DNA of 64,000 nucleotides from Pseudomonadota bacterium (GTDB lineage Bacteria; Pseudomonadota; Gammaproteobacteria; Burkholderiales; Casimicrobiaceae), in the NCBI GenBank assembly GCA_018241745.1, contig JAFEDG010000142.1, forward strand, positions 43,273 to 107,272. The letters run 5' to 3'. The position numbers and the translations under genes are program-made. The notes below the pieces were generated by a model. It worked only from the letters and a program-made list of their open reading frames with translations. It was not told the origin of the DNA and searched no databases. Positions 17,737 through 26,651 of this stretch are shown one piece after another; position 1 is the first letter of the stretch; each line of letters begins with the position of its first letter.

Positions 17737-18249
17737 TCAGCGCGGGGTGCCCCGGATCCGCCGTACCAGTGCCGTCGTCGACCGATCATGCGTGAACGGG
17801 ATCGCCTCGAAGCGGCCGCCCGCCGCGATGACCTCCGCCGCGCCTGCGGTCGTCGCGGCCGTGTAGTCGCCACCCTTGACCAGCACGTCCGGCATCGCGG
17901 CGACGATCAGCTCCCGCGGGGTATCGTCGGCGAACGGCACGACCAGGTCGACGGCGGCGAGCGCAGCGAGCACGGCCATCCGGTCGTCGAGCGTGTTGAG
18001 TGGCCGGTCGTCGCCCTTGCCCAGCCGCCGTACCGAGGCATCGGTGTTGACGGCGACGACCAGCGACGCGCCGAGGGCGCGGGCGTCCTCGAGATAGGCG
18101 ACGTGGCCGCGATGCAGCACGTCGAACACGCCGTTGGTGAACACGAGCGGACGCGGCAGTGCCGCGATCCGCGCAAGCGCATCGGCGGCGCTGGCCACCT
18201 TGCCGGCGGCGCGCGGCGGCGCCGGCAACGGGCGGCCTGGTGCCGTCAT
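17737..18249 (-). CDS. rfaE2: D-glycero-beta-D-manno-heptose 1-phosphate adenylyltransferase (HldE C-terminal type)
   Basis: A 170-residue nucleotidyltransferase with '[20 protein letters not shown]' containing the HxGH site (His46, His49) and '[10 protein letters not shown]' and '[10 protein letters not shown]' near the end. It makes ADP-heptose for the lipopolysaccharide inner core. As in many betaproteobacteria, the kinase half of HldE is encoded separately and is not in this window. The gene overlaps dolP by ATGA, placing it last in the leftward envelope operon. Confidence 0.92.
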   Translation of the reverse strand: MTAPGRPLPAPPRAAGKVASAADALARIAALPRPLVFTNGVFDVLHRGHVAYLEDARALGASLVVAVNTDASVRRLGKGDDRPLNTLDDRMAVLAALAAVDLVVPFADDTPRELIVAAMPDVLVKGGDYTAATTAGAAEVIAAGGRFEAIPFTHDRSTTALVRRIRGTPR

Positions 18250-18836
18250 TGCGCGTATTCGAACACGCGGACGACGCGCACGACGTCGGTCGTCGTCGAC
18301 GCGATCTCGGCCGCAGCATCGCCTTCCTGGTGCGTCACGATGCCCATCAGGTAGACGACCTGGCGTTCGGTGACGACCTTCACGTAATTCGCAGGGAAGC
18401 GGTTGGCCTCGACGAAGCGCGTCTTGACCTTGGCGGTGATGTACGTGTCGTTGGTCCGCGACGACATCGGCGTCGGCTGCGCGATGACGATCTCGTTGAC
18501 GACGCTGCGCACGCGTTCGGTGGAACGCGTCATCTGCTCGATGTCGCTGCGCTCCATCGAGCTCGGCGTCTCGCCCGTCAGCAGCACGATGCCGTTGAAG
18601 CTCGTCACGTTGACGTGCACGGTGTCGCCATACTTGGCCGTGACCGCGGCCGCGACCTTGGTCTCGATCGTCTGGTCGTCGAGCTGCGCACCGGCCGAGC
18701 GCCGGTCCGTCGCGACGAGTGCTGCGCCGGCCGCGGCGCCGGCGACGACTACCGGGACGCAGCCGGTCAGCTGGACTGCGGCCAGCGCGGCGAGCGTGGT
18801 GCCGAGCAGCGCACGGCGGAGGGTCTCGAACGTCAT
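18246..18836 (-). CDS. dolP: Dual-BON-domain outer-membrane lipoprotein (DolP/YraP-like)
   Basis: A 196-residue lipoprotein: signal peptide with lipobox LTGC (Cys26) followed by two BON domains (about residues 50-115 and 125-190; '[17 protein letters not shown]' and '[16 protein letters not shown]'). The position right after lpoA-yraN-diaA matches the E. coli yraLMNP cluster. There DolP binds anionic lipids at division sites and supports outer-membrane integrity. The ATG has an AGGAG site 8 bases upstream. Longer upstream in-frame extension overlaps diaA and is rejected. Confidence 0.9.
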   Translation of the reverse strand: MTFETLRRALLGTTLAALAAVQLTGCVPVVVAGAAAGAALVATDRRSAGAQLDDQTIETKVAAAVTAKYGDTVHVNVTSFNGIVLLTGETPSSMERSDIEQMTRSTERVRSVVNEIVIAQPTPMSSRTNDTYITAKVKTRFVEANRFPANYVKVVTERQVVYLMGIVTHQEGDAAAEIASTTTDVVRVVRVFEYAQ

Positions 18837-18894
18837 GGTTTCTCCTCGAGGGTGGGCCGGTCCGCGCGACGGGGTCGCGCGACGCGGGATCCTG

Positions 18895-19488
18895 TCATTC
18901 GTCGTCGCCGAGCAGCGTGTGGTCGATGGCATCGCACAGGCAGTTGAGTGCCAGCACGTGCATCTCGCGTACGCGCGAAGCACGCTCGTGCGGCACGCAC
19001 ACGTGGACATCGCCGGCGGCCAGCAGTTCACCGACGCGGCCACCGCCGGCGCCGGTCAGCGCCACGACGCGCATCTCGCGTTCGCGCGCGGCCCCCAGCG
19101 CCGCGACGATGTTCGCAGTGTTGCCGCTGGCGCACAGCGCGACCAGCACGTCGCCCTTGCTGCCCAGCGCACGGAGCTGCCTGGCGAACACCTGGTCGGC
19201 CGCGCCGCCTTCCTGCGCGGCCGTCAGCACGGAGGGGTTGGACGCGAGCGAGAGCGCGGGAAGCTCGGGGCGATCGCGTTCGAAGCGGCCGACGAGTTCG
19301 GCGGCGAACGCGGCGGCATCGGCCGCCGACCCCCCGTTGCCGCATGCAAGGATGCGGCCGTCGGCCAGCACGCATTCGGTCAGGACGTCGGCGGCGCGCG
19401 CGAGCGTCGACCCGAGCGCGTCGGCGCTGGCCTGCACGAGTGCCGCATGCGCGGCGAAGTGCTCGCCGATCCGCGTGACGCGATCCAT
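18895..19488 (-). CDS. diaA: SIS-domain protein, DiaA/GmhA type
   Basis: A 197-residue SIS-domain protein with 'CGNGGSAADAAAFAAELVGRFERDR' and 'GNTANIVAALGAAREREM', typical of both phosphoheptose isomerase GmhA and the DnaA initiation factor DiaA. Synteny (rsmI-lpoA-yraN-diaA-dolP) favours DiaA. The adjoining heptose adenylyltransferase makes an isomerase role possible too. The two cannot be separated by eye, so the symbol is tentative. Confidence 0.85.
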   Translation of the reverse strand: MDRVTRIGEHFAAHAALVQASADALGSTLARAADVLTECVLADGRILACGNGGSAADAAAFAAELVGRFERDRPELPALSLASNPSVLTAAQEGGAADQVFARQLRALGSKGDVLVALCASGNTANIVAALGAAREREMRVVALTGAGGGRVGELLAAGDVHVCVPHERASRVREMHVLALNCLCDAIDHTLLGDDE

Positions 19489-19526
19489 GCCGCGATTCTA
19501 GCGCGACCGTTCGCGGTAGGCCGCCG

Positions 19527-19919
19527 TCACCCGAGCTCGATCACGTTGCGCTGCCAGTCGATGCGCCCGTCTTCCAATGCATCGAGCAGCACCGCGTCGA
19601 ACCGGCACGGTGGCTCGCGGCGCATTCGCGCCAGGATGCTGCGCGCGCTGCGGACGAGCCGCAGCCGCTTGGCCGGCGTGATGCTGGCCGCGGCGCCACC
19701 GAACGCGCGCCCGCGCCGCAGGCGGACCTCGACGAACACGAGCGTGTCGCCGTCGCGCGCGATGAGGTCGATCTCGCCGAAGCGAGTACGCAGGTTGCGG
19801 CGCAGGATCGCGAGGCCGCGCGCCTCGAGGAAGCGGGCGGCCAGCGCTTCGGCCGCGGCGCCGGCAGCCTTGCGCGCCGCGTCGCGCTCCGTGGTCGACG
19901 GAGCGCGTTGCGGGCTCAC
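19527..19919 (-). CDS. yraN: YraN/UPF0102 family endonuclease-like protein
   Basis: A 130-residue protein with the UPF0102 core 'GEIDLIARDGDTLVFVEVRLR', which has the Asp-(Glu-x-Lys)-like layout of the restriction-endonuclease fold, and 'ITPAKRLRLVRSA' after it. The cellular role is unknown. It starts with GTG overlapping the lpoA stop (GTGA at 19916-19919), so it is translationally coupled to that gene. Confidence 0.9.
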   Translation of the reverse strand: MSPQRAPSTTERDAARKAAGAAAEALAARFLEARGLAILRRNLRTRFGEIDLIARDGDTLVFVEVRLRRGRAFGGAAASITPAKRLRLVRSARSILARMRREPPCRFDAVLLDALEDGRIDWQRNVIELG

Positions 19920-21076
19920 GGCACCAGTGGCACGAGCTTGCCCGCCTGGAATACGGCAAGCTCGCCCTCGCGGTTCACCTGGCGGTCGTCCTTCAGCGCA
20001 AGGTGGCCGGTGGCACCGTCGAACGCGTACGTCGCGGGCACGCCGGGGACGAACGCGCGTGCCATGCGGAACGCGTCAAGGCCCAGCGCGTAGAGCCGGT
20101 CGAGGCCCACGCTGCCCAGCGCGCGATGCGGCAGCGACGCAAGCGCGGGCGCATCCGGGTCCACGATCCACGGCAGATCGACGATGCGGACGCCTTCGAG
20201 GTCGCGCAACGCCGCGGGGGGCTGCCGCTGGTAGACCTGGCCGCTGGCATACGCCTGCACGCGCGGCAGGAAGGACTTGACGAGCGCCGCGTCGCTGCCC
20301 TCGACGGCGATGACGACCGCGTCGATCGTGGGTACCTTGTCCATGTCGCGACGCAGCGCCGCGAGCCCGTCGGGAGACGCGTCGAACGCGAACGCGCGCG
20401 GCGCGGCGCCACCCGCGAGGATCCACTCGGCGGCAAAGGCGGACGCGAAGCGCTTCATCAGCGGCGTGCCACTCGACACGATCGCCACGTCGCGCACGCC
20501 GTCGTCGTGGGCCCGGTGTGCAATCACGCGGGCGTCGCTCTCGATGGCAAGCGCGAGCGTGTAGACCGACGGCGGCAGTGGCGTGCCGTCGTCCAGCTGG
20601 TTCAGCGCAAGCGTCACCGGCAGCGCGAGATGGGCGGTGGCGACGGCCTTGAGGTTGTCGCGGACGAGCGGGCCCACGATCACCCGCGCGCCCTGGCTCG
20701 TGGCCTTGGCGAACGCGGCCAGCGTGTCGTCTTCGCCGTGGGGGACGACGATCACGCTCGCGCGTGCGTTCGCGGCGTCCGCCGCGTCGAGGAAGCCGTC
20801 GCGCACGGCTTCGGCCGCGCGTGCATAGTCGGTGGCTGCGAGCGGCAGGATCAGCGCGATGTCGGGTCCGTCGCGCCGCGGCTGCGGCGACGACGCGGGG
20901 GGCGGAAGATCCGGCACCACCAGCGCGCCAGGCGTGCCGGTCAGCGCAAGGGCCGGCTGGCTTGTCGGCATCGGGGCGGCGGCGCAGAATGCCGCGGCCG
21001 CGCCGAGCATCCATGCCGCGACCCGGCGCACGAATGTCAACGCATGACGGGAACGCAGCGGCGGGAAGGGGCCCAT
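19916..21076 (-). CDS. lpoA: Penicillin-binding-protein activator (LpoA/LppC-like), periplasmic-binding fold
   Basis: A 386-residue exported protein with a signal peptide ('VRRVAAWMLGAAAAFCAAAP') and a type-1 periplasmic-binding fold ('IALILPLAATDYARAAEAVRDGFLDA', 'VIVGPLVRDNLKAVA'). It corresponds to the C-terminal half of E. coli LpoA, which activates PBP1A; the N-terminal TPR half is absent, as is usual in betaproteobacteria. There is no clear lipobox cysteine. The ATG at 21076 faces the rsmI start head to head. The symbol rests on synteny. Confidence 0.8.
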   Translation of the reverse strand: MGPFPPLRSRHALTFVRRVAAWMLGAAAAFCAAAPMPTSQPALALTGTPGALVVPDLPPPASSPQPRRDGPDIALILPLAATDYARAAEAVRDGFLDAADAANARASVIVVPHGEDDTLAAFAKATSQGARVIVGPLVRDNLKAVATAHLALPVTLALNQLDDGTPLPPSVYTLALAIESDARVIAHRAHDDGVRDVAIVSSGTPLMKRFASAFAAEWILAGGAAPRAFAFDASPDGLAALRRDMDKVPTIDAVVIAVEGSDAALVKSFLPRVQAYASGQVYQRQPPAALRDLEGVRIVDLPWIVDPDAPALASLPHRALGSVGLDRLYALGLDAFRMARAFVPGVPATYAFDGATGHLALKDDRQVNREGELAVFQAGKLVPLVP

Positions 21077-21975
21077 TGGACGAGCGCGGTGAGCGCGGAA
21101 GCGGCGGTGCCGGCGGCATCGCGGTCGCATTATATGTGGTGGCCACGCCGCTCGGGCATTTGCGGGACATCACGTTGCGCGCGCTCGACGTGCTCGCGGC
21201 CGCGGACGACATCTACGCGGAGGACACGCGAGTGTCGGCCGTATTGCTCGCGCGGCACGGCATCACGACACGCGCACGGGCGTTGCACGCGCACAACGAG
21301 GTGGCGCGGGCGGCGGACGTCATTGCCGCGCTGCGTGCCGGGCGGCGGGTGGCGCTGGTCACCGACGCGGGGACGCCCGGGATCAGCGACCCCGGTGCGC
21401 GCGTCGTCCAGGCGGTGCGGGACGCCGGCCTGCCGGTCGTTCCCGTGCCGGGCCCGTCGGCGGTGGCGACCGCGCTGTCGGTTGCGGGCCTTGCGGCGGA
21501 GCGCTTCCTGTTCGTCGGCTTCCTGCCCGCGAAGGCCGCAGCGCGCGAGACCGAGATCGGCGCGCTCGCGGCGCTGCCCTGGGCGCTGGTGTTCTACGAA
21601 GCGCCACACCGCGTGCGCGCAACCGTCGCCGATCTCGCGCGCCTCCTGGGTCCGACGCGCGTGCTGGTCGTCGCACGCGAGCTGACCAAGGCGTTCGAGC
21701 AGATCGTCGCGTTGCCGCTGGGGGATGCGGACGCGTGGTTTGCTGCCGATCCCCATCGCGAGCGCGGCGAATTCGTGCTCGTCGTCGACGCGCCGCCGGC
21801 AGCCACGGCCGCATCCGATGCCGCGCGTGCCGAGGCCTCCGCCTGGCTCGCCGCACTGATCGAGGAACTCCCCCCTGCGCGCGCGGCGCACGTCGTGGCG
21901 CGGATGACCGGCGCGCCGCGCGACGCGCTGTATCGCGAGGCGATGCAACGCAAGAAGGACCGCGAGACGCCGTAG
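21076..21975 (+). CDS. rsmI: 16S rRNA (cytidine-1402-2'-O)-methyltransferase RsmI
   Basis: A 299-residue tetrapyrrole-methylase-fold enzyme with 'LYVVATPLGHLRDITLRALDVL', 'AEDTRVS', 'VTDAGTPGISDPGARVV' and 'PGPSAVATALSVAG'. It 2'-O-methylates C1402 of 16S rRNA. I chose the TTG at 21076 because GGAAGGGG lies 6-13 bases upstream and the protein gains only about 20 residues before the conserved block. It starts opposite lpoA, so the two promoters must lie inside each other's genes. Confidence 0.92.
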   Translation: MDERGERGSGGAGGIAVALYVVATPLGHLRDITLRALDVLAAADDIYAEDTRVSAVLLARHGITTRARALHAHNEVARAADVIAALRAGRRVALVTDAGTPGISDPGARVVQAVRDAGLPVVPVPGPSAVATALSVAGLAAERFLFVGFLPAKAAARETEIGALAALPWALVFYEAPHRVRATVADLARLLGPTRVLVVARELTKAFEQIVALPLGDADAWFAADPHRERGEFVLVVDAPPAATAASDAARAEASAWLAALIEELPPARAAHVVARMTGAPRDALYREAMQRKKDRETP

Positions 21976-22071
21976 GACAAAAGACGACAGGCGAATCCAC
22001 CGCGGGCCGATGCGTGGCAGGGCGCGGCGTTCCTAAGATGCCGACATCCCTCGCATCCGGACCGTACGCGC

Positions 22072-23103
22072 ATGGAGCACCGCAGCACCACCGACCTCGC
22101 CGACAACATCGTCGCGCTGCCGATCGCCGCCGCCAACCGGGCTGCGTCGCGCCCCGCTCCTGCGCGCTTCGGTCGGCTGTACGGCAATGCGCCCGCGATG
22201 CAGAACGTGTTCGCGATGATCGCGCGCGTTGCGCCGACCGACGCCACCGTGCTGATCACCGGCGAGTCGGGTTGCGGCAAGGAGCTGGTCGCGCATTCGA
22301 TCCATGACCTGTCCGAGCGTGCGGACGGCCCGTTCGTCGCGATCAACTGCGGCGCCATCCCGTCCAACCTGATCGAAGCGGAATTGTTCGGCCACGAGAA
22401 GGGCGCGTTCACCGGTGCCAACCGGCAGCACCAGGGTTGCTTCGAACGCGCGGCCGGCGGGACGCTGTTCCTCGACGAGATCACCGAGATGGCGCCGGAC
22501 ATGCAGGTGCGCCTGCTACGCGTGCTCGAGACCGGGCGCTACATGCGCATCGGCGGCGACCGCGAGCTCGTCGCGAACGTGCGCATCGTCGCCGCGACCA
22601 ATCGCGTGCTGGGCGACGCCGTGCGCGGGCAGGCGTTGCGCGAGGATCTCATGTACCGGCTCGCGGTGTTCCCCATCCACCTGCCGCCGCTCCGCGCGCG
22701 CGACGGCGACGCGGAACTCCTTGCCGAGGTCTTCCTGCGCGAACTGAACGCGCGGGACGGCACGTCGAAGCGCCTGGCGCGCACCGCGGTCGAAGCCATT
22801 CGCCGGCACGCCTGGCCCGGCAACGTCCGCGAATTGCGCAACGCCGTGCACCGCGCGTTCATCATGGCCGACGACGTCGTCGAGCTGAACCTCGGCGGCC
22901 TCGCGTCCGGCCACGCCGCGGGCGAGACGCTCGAGTTCCCGATCGGGACGTCGCTCGCGGAGATGGAGCGCAAGGCCATCCACGCCACGCTCGACCATTG
23001 CCGCGGCAACAAGCGCCAATGCGCGGAAATGCTCGGCGTGAGCCTCAAGACCCTCTACAACCGCCTCTCCGCCTATCATGACGACACTGGCAAAGCACTT
23101 TGA
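22072..23103 (+). CDS. Sigma-54-dependent transcriptional activator without receiver domain
   Basis: A 343-residue AAA+ activator. Walker A GESGCGKE (64-71), the sigma-54 contact loop GAFTGA (111-116) and Walker B LFLDEI (132-137) are intact. A Fis-type helix-turn-helix ('[20 protein letters not shown]') ends the protein. Only about 35 residues precede the AAA+ domain, so there is no receiver, PAS or GAF input. Activity must be set by another protein or by abundance. It is followed 43 bp later by a NarL-type response regulator. Target promoters are unknown. Confidence 0.92.
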   Translation: MEHRSTTDLADNIVALPIAAANRAASRPAPARFGRLYGNAPAMQNVFAMIARVAPTDATVLITGESGCGKELVAHSIHDLSERADGPFVAINCGAIPSNLIEAELFGHEKGAFTGANRQHQGCFERAAGGTLFLDEITEMAPDMQVRLLRVLETGRYMRIGGDRELVANVRIVAATNRVLGDAVRGQALREDLMYRLAVFPIHLPPLRARDGDAELLAEVFLRELNARDGTSKRLARTAVEAIRRHAWPGNVRELRNAVHRAFIMADDVVELNLGGLASGHAAGETLEFPIGTSLAEMERKAIHATLDHCRGNKRQCAEMLGVSLKTLYNRLSAYHDDTGKAL

Positions 23104-23146
23104 TACCGCGGTTCCAGCTTCCTTCCGTACTGCAACGGCGCCCACG

Positions 23147-23779
23147 ATGATCCGACTCCTCATTGCCGACGACCACGCCATCGTGCGCGCCGGCCTCAAG
23201 CAGTTCATCGCCGACCAGGTCGACATGGAAGTCACCGGCGAGGCATCCACCGGCAGCGAATGCATCGCGCTGGTCCGCGGCGGCGACTACGACATCGTGC
23301 TGCTCGACATCTCGATGCCGGACAAGAACGGCATCGATACGCTGAAGGCGATCAAGCACGCCAAGCCGGACCTGCCGGTACTGATGCTTTCCGGCTTCGC
23401 CGAGGAGCAGTACGCGGTGAACCTGCTGCGCGCCGGTGCCTCCGGCTACGTGAACAAGGAGGCGGCCTCCACGCAACTGGTCGGCGCCATCCGCACCGCC
23501 GTGCGCGGGCGCAAGTACGTCAGCCCCAACCTGGCGCAGGTGCTGGCCGACGGCGTCTCCGGCGACATGGAGGCGCCGCTGCACGCGCAGCTGTCGCAAC
23601 GCGAGTTCCAGATCTTCACCAAGCTCGCCGGCGGTACGCCCGTCTCCAAGATCGCCGACGAGCTGTTCCTGTCGGTGAAGACGGTGAGCACCTACCGCTC
23701 GCGCGTGCTCGAGAAGATGGGCATGAAGACCAACGCCGATCTTACGTACTACGCGATCAAGAACCACCTGATCGAGTAG
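23147..23779 (+). CDS. NarL/FixJ-family response regulator
   Basis: A 210-residue regulator: receiver domain with 'LLIADDHAIVRAGLKQF' and phospho-acceptor Asp in 'YDIVLLDISMPDKNG', then a LuxR-type DNA-binding helix-turn-helix ('LSQREFQIFTKLAGGTPVSKIADELFLSVKTVSTYRSRV'; read in parts). The ATG at 23147 gives the standard length. A longer start at 23078 would overlap the previous gene by 26 bp. The likely partner is the HisKA_3 histidine kinase at 26999-28426. Confidence 0.93.
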   Translation: MIRLLIADDHAIVRAGLKQFIADQVDMEVTGEASTGSECIALVRGGDYDIVLLDISMPDKNGIDTLKAIKHAKPDLPVLMLSGFAEEQYAVNLLRAGASGYVNKEAASTQLVGAIRTAVRGRKYVSPNLAQVLADGVSGDMEAPLHAQLSQREFQIFTKLAGGTPVSKIADELFLSVKTVSTYRSRVLEKMGMKTNADLTYYAIKNHLIE

Positions 23780-23859
23780 CCGGCGCCTCGAGCCCGTCCC
23801 ACCATGTCCGGCCGGTTGCAATGGAAACGTACGCCCAACTTTCTACGCGGGGATACCCG

Positions 23860-24258
23860 ATGAAGTCCGCAACTACGTTGCGTGTCGTGCTCGTCGAGGA
23901 CTCCCCGATCATCCGCGAACGGCTGGTCGAGTCGTTGACGGCGACCGGCCGCATCGAAGTCGTCGGCGAAGCGGACAGCGAGACCTCCGCGGTGGCCGCG
24001 CTGTCGTCCGGCGCATGGGATGCGGTGATCCTGGACCTGCAGCTTAAGCAGGGAACGGGGCTCGGGGTGCTGAAGGCGCTTTCGGACGGGCGGCCGGACG
24101 GTGCGAAGGTCATCGTGCTCACCAATTACGCGATTCCGCAGTATCGCGACCGCAGCCTCGCGCTTGGCGCCGACTACTTCTTCGACAAGTCTCGCGAGTA
24201 CGACCGCGTGCGGAACGTGCTCGAGGAAATGGCCGATGCGCGAAGCGTCGCGCGCTGA
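23860..24258 (+). CDS. Stand-alone receiver-domain response regulator
   Basis: A 132-residue CheY-like protein with 'VVLVEDSPIIRERLVESL', acceptor Asp in 'WDAVILDLQLKQGTGLGVL' and the conserved lysine near the end ('YFFDKSREYDRV'). It has no output domain. The ATG at 23860 has a GGGGA site; an in-frame ATG at 23821 would add 13 residues. It lies between a NarL-type regulator and an entericidin-like gene and may be a phosphate sink or protein-interaction regulator of the same kinase. Confidence 0.9.
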   Translation: MKSATTLRVVLVEDSPIIRERLVESLTATGRIEVVGEADSETSAVAALSSGAWDAVILDLQLKQGTGLGVLKALSDGRPDGAKVIVLTNYAIPQYRDRSLALGADYFFDKSREYDRVRNVLEEMADARSVAR

Positions 24259-24324
24259 CCCGGCCCTGGATCGTAGCGACGACGCGACGCAACGACTTTC
24301 ACCACCCACCACAAGGAGACCACC

Positions 24325-24477
24325 ATGAACTCGCTCACCAAGCAACTGCTCACCGCCGCCGCGCTCGCTTCGCTGGTTACGCTCGTCGGTTGCAACACCG
24401 TCGAAGGCGCCGGCAAGGACGTGAAGGCGGCCGGCGGCGCCGTGGAGAAGGCCGCGGACAAGGCCAAGCCCAACTGA
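24325..24477 (+). CDS. Entericidin-like small lipoprotein
   Basis: A 50-residue lipoprotein: signal sequence 'KQLLTAAALASLVTLVGC' with lipobox LVGC (Cys23) and a short Lys/Ala/Gly-rich mature part 'EGAGKDVKAAGGAVEKAADK', as in entericidin A/B. The ribosome site AAGGAG is 6 bases upstream of the ATG. In enteric bacteria entericidin B is induced in stationary phase and promotes lysis. Only one such gene is present here, without a paired partner. Confidence 0.85.
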   Translation: MNSLTKQLLTAAALASLVTLVGCNTVEGAGKDVKAAGGAVEKAADKAKPN

Positions 24478-24551
24478 TCCGTCGCCCTTAGGCCGGTCGC
24501 GCCACGCGCGGCTGGCCGCCTCGCCATCGGCCGCCCGGTCACCCCTCTGCC

Positions 24552-25736
24552 ATGCCAACGCGTCCGATGAGCGAAACGATCGCCGCCCTCCGGCGCGCGC
24601 GACGCGCCGAAGCGGCCCTCATCACCCTCGCGGTCCTCGCGTCGGTGGCCGCGGCCAAGCTCGCGCAGGATTTCGTGCTGCCGGTGGTGCTTGGCATCTT
24701 CGGGGCGTACGCGTTGCGTCCGATCGTCAACGCGTTGCGCTCGCTGCGCATCCCTGAAGGCGCTGCCGCCGTCCTCGTCATCGTGGCGCTGGTGGGGTTG
24801 CTGGCAGGGGGTGTCTATGCGTTGCGCGACCAGGCGACGAGCGCGCTCGCCGACCTGCCGTCGGCGGCACACACGTTGCGGGTGCGCCTGCGGGAGCTCG
24901 CGTCGAGCGGCGGGCGCTCGCCAATCGTCCACGTCAAGGAAGCGGCCGCCGAGCTCAAGAAGGCGGCCACCGAAGTGTCCGGCGAGCCCGCGCCGGCGAC
25001 GCCGCCGCCCACAGCCGGACCCGACCTGGTCGACCGGCTGGCCACCAACGGCATCAACGCGCTCGGCGTGCTGTCGACGATCGGCGTCGCACTGACGATC
25101 ACGCTGTTCCTGCTGGCGTCCGGCGACACGTTCCGGCGCAAGCTCCTGCACGTTGCCGCGCACTCGCTGGCCGAGCGCCGGATCACCGTGCAGATCCTCG
25201 ACGAGATCGACCACCAGATCCAGCGTTATCTGCTCGTGATGACGGTGACGAACGTCGCGCTGGGTTTCGCGCTGTGGGGCGCGTTCGCGGCGCTGGGCGT
25301 CGAGCGACCTGCGCTGTGGGCGGCGATCTCCGCCGTGCTGCACTTCATTCCCTACGTGGGCATCGTGTTCGTCCTCGCGGTCATGGGCACCGTCGCGATG
25401 CTGCAGTTCGGCACGCTGGCGATGGTGGCCGCCGTGCTCGGCGCGACGGCGGTGCTCGCCGCGATCATCGGGCTGTTCCTGCAGAACTGGCTGCAGGGCC
25501 GGGCGTCGAACATGAATCCGGTGGCCGTGTTCGTCGCCGTGCTGTTCTTCGGATGGCTGTGGGGTGGCTGGGGCCTGTTGCTCGGTGCGCCGCTGATCGC
25601 GATCGTGCGCAGCATCGCAAGCCGCATCCAGGCGCTGGAGCCGTTGCACGAGTTCCTGAGCGACGGCTCGCGTCCCGGACGCCCGGTCGCGCCCGACCTC
25701 GCGACGCCGGCGCGTCGCCAGGCAACGACGGCCTGA
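24552..25736 (+). CDS. AI-2E family (PerM/YdiK-like) transporter
   Basis: A 394-residue polytopic protein of the AI-2E transporter/PerM family: hydrophobic pairs at both ends, a central soluble section rich in Ala/Pro (about 125-165), and the family block 'QIQRYLLVMTVTNVALGFALWG ... HFIPYVGIVFVLAVMGTVAML ... NWLQGRASNMNPVAVFVAVLFFGWLWGGWGLLLG' (split here). Members export signals, ions or other small solutes; the substrate is unknown. The ATG could also be at 24567. Confidence 0.85.
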   Translation: MPTRPMSETIAALRRARRAEAALITLAVLASVAAAKLAQDFVLPVVLGIFGAYALRPIVNALRSLRIPEGAAAVLVIVALVGLLAGGVYALRDQATSALADLPSAAHTLRVRLRELASSGGRSPIVHVKEAAAELKKAATEVSGEPAPATPPPTAGPDLVDRLATNGINALGVLSTIGVALTITLFLLASGDTFRRKLLHVAAHSLAERRITVQILDEIDHQIQRYLLVMTVTNVALGFALWGAFAALGVERPALWAAISAVLHFIPYVGIVFVLAVMGTVAMLQFGTLAMVAAVLGATAVLAAIIGLFLQNWLQGRASNMNPVAVFVAVLFFGWLWGGWGLLLGAPLIAIVRSIASRIQALEPLHEFLSDGSRPGRPVAPDLATPARRQATTA

Positions 25737-25826
25737 GCACGCGTCGAGCGGTGTGGAGCCCGCGCGTCAGACGAAGCATCACATCGTTTGCAAGCCTTGC
25801 GCGGAATACTTCCCGGGTTACGGGGC

Positions 25827-25846
25827 GTACACCGGTGTACACGTGT
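25827..25846. promoter_or_regulatory. Overlapping palindromes upstream of the paired-cysteine protein gene
   Basis: GTACACCGGTGTAC (25827-25840) is a perfect 14-bp palindrome, and ACACGTGT (25839-25846) is a second perfect palindrome overlapping it. They lie about 100 bases upstream of the ATG at 25949, in a 211-base gap with unusually AT-rich sequence just downstream. This is likely an operator or regulatory site; the binding protein is unknown. Confidence 0.45.
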
Positions 25847-25948
25847 AAGTAGCTGTTATCAATGAATATTTTGACTGGCATGTCGATTGCGATAGGTGGG
25901 GAGTGCCGCGCCCGATTGCGGGCGCAACAACCTTTCAAGGAGATCGCA

Positions 25949-26551
25949 ATGAACGTTGTCCCGTCCCGGTCCCGCAATACCAGCCGTCTCGTGCTCGCGC
26001 TGATGGCTGCCGCAGGCTTCGCGCTCACCGCACACGCGGAAGGCACGACGAAGGACGCCTACAACGCGGCCAAGGACCATGCCAAGGCCGTCTACAAGAC
26101 GGACATCGACGGCTGCAAATCGATGTCCGGCAATGCCAAGGACGTGTGCGAAGCCGAGGCGAAGGGCAAGCGCGACGTCGCGATCGCGGATGCCGAAGCT
26201 GCGTACAAGGCGACGCCGTCAGCGCGCTACGATGCGCGTGTCGCCCGCGTCGAGGCGACGTACGACGTCGCCAAGGAGAAGTGCGACGACTTGTCCGGCA
26301 ACCCGAAGGACGTCTGCGTCAAGCAAGCCAAGGCCGCGGAAGTGAAGGGCAAGGCGGACGCCAAGGTCGACAAGGTAGCCACGGAGTCGCAGCAGGATGC
26401 GTCGAAGAAGACGATGGCGGCGCAGCGCGATGCCAACGAGGACAAGAACGACGCGAACTACAAGCTGGCGGTCGAGCGTTGCGACTCGCTGGCCGGCGAC
26501 GCGAAGGACCAATGCGTCAAGTCCGCGAAGATGCATTACGGCAAGTCATAA
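25949..26551 (+). CDS. Exported protein with three paired-cysteine repeats, function unknown
   Basis: A 200-residue Lys/Ala/Asp-rich protein with a cleavable signal peptide ending 'LTAHAE'. The mature part has three copies of a Cys-(8-9 residues)-Cys unit: 'CKSMSGNAKDVC', 'CDDLSGNPKDVC' and 'CDSLAGDAKDQC', each followed by a Lys/Ala-rich helix. The first and second units are separated by about 45 residues, the second and third by about 60. The cysteines could form three disulfide loops in the periplasm. The ATG has an AAGGAG site 7 bases upstream. I do not recognise the family. Confidence 0.75.
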   Translation: MNVVPSRSRNTSRLVLALMAAAGFALTAHAEGTTKDAYNAAKDHAKAVYKTDIDGCKSMSGNAKDVCEAEAKGKRDVAIADAEAAYKATPSARYDARVARVEATYDVAKEKCDDLSGNPKDVCVKQAKAAEVKGKADAKVDKVATESQQDASKKTMAAQRDANEDKNDANYKLAVERCDSLAGDAKDQCVKSAKMHYGKS

Positions 26552-26597
26552 TTCGCGGACGCCGTGTGCCGCCGCAGCTTGGGGCGGCGCGATTGAC

Positions 26598-26631
26598 GGC
26601 GACCGGGCCCGCAGCCGCGGGGCCGGTCGCC
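26598..26631 (+). terminator. Possible terminator after the paired-cysteine protein gene
   Basis: A 9-bp stem GGCGACCGG (26598-26606) / CCGGTCGCC (26623-26631) with a GC-rich loop is followed by TTCTGTTGT, only a weak T tract. It separates the gene ending at 26551 from that starting at 26652. Confidence 0.45.
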
Positions 26632-26651
26632 TTCTGTTGTGGAGAATGACC

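Noticed and set aside
18837..19043. Longer start for the BON-domain lipoprotein
   Set aside because: It would overlap diaA in another frame and bury the lipoprotein signal; the ATG at 18836 has a good ribosome site.
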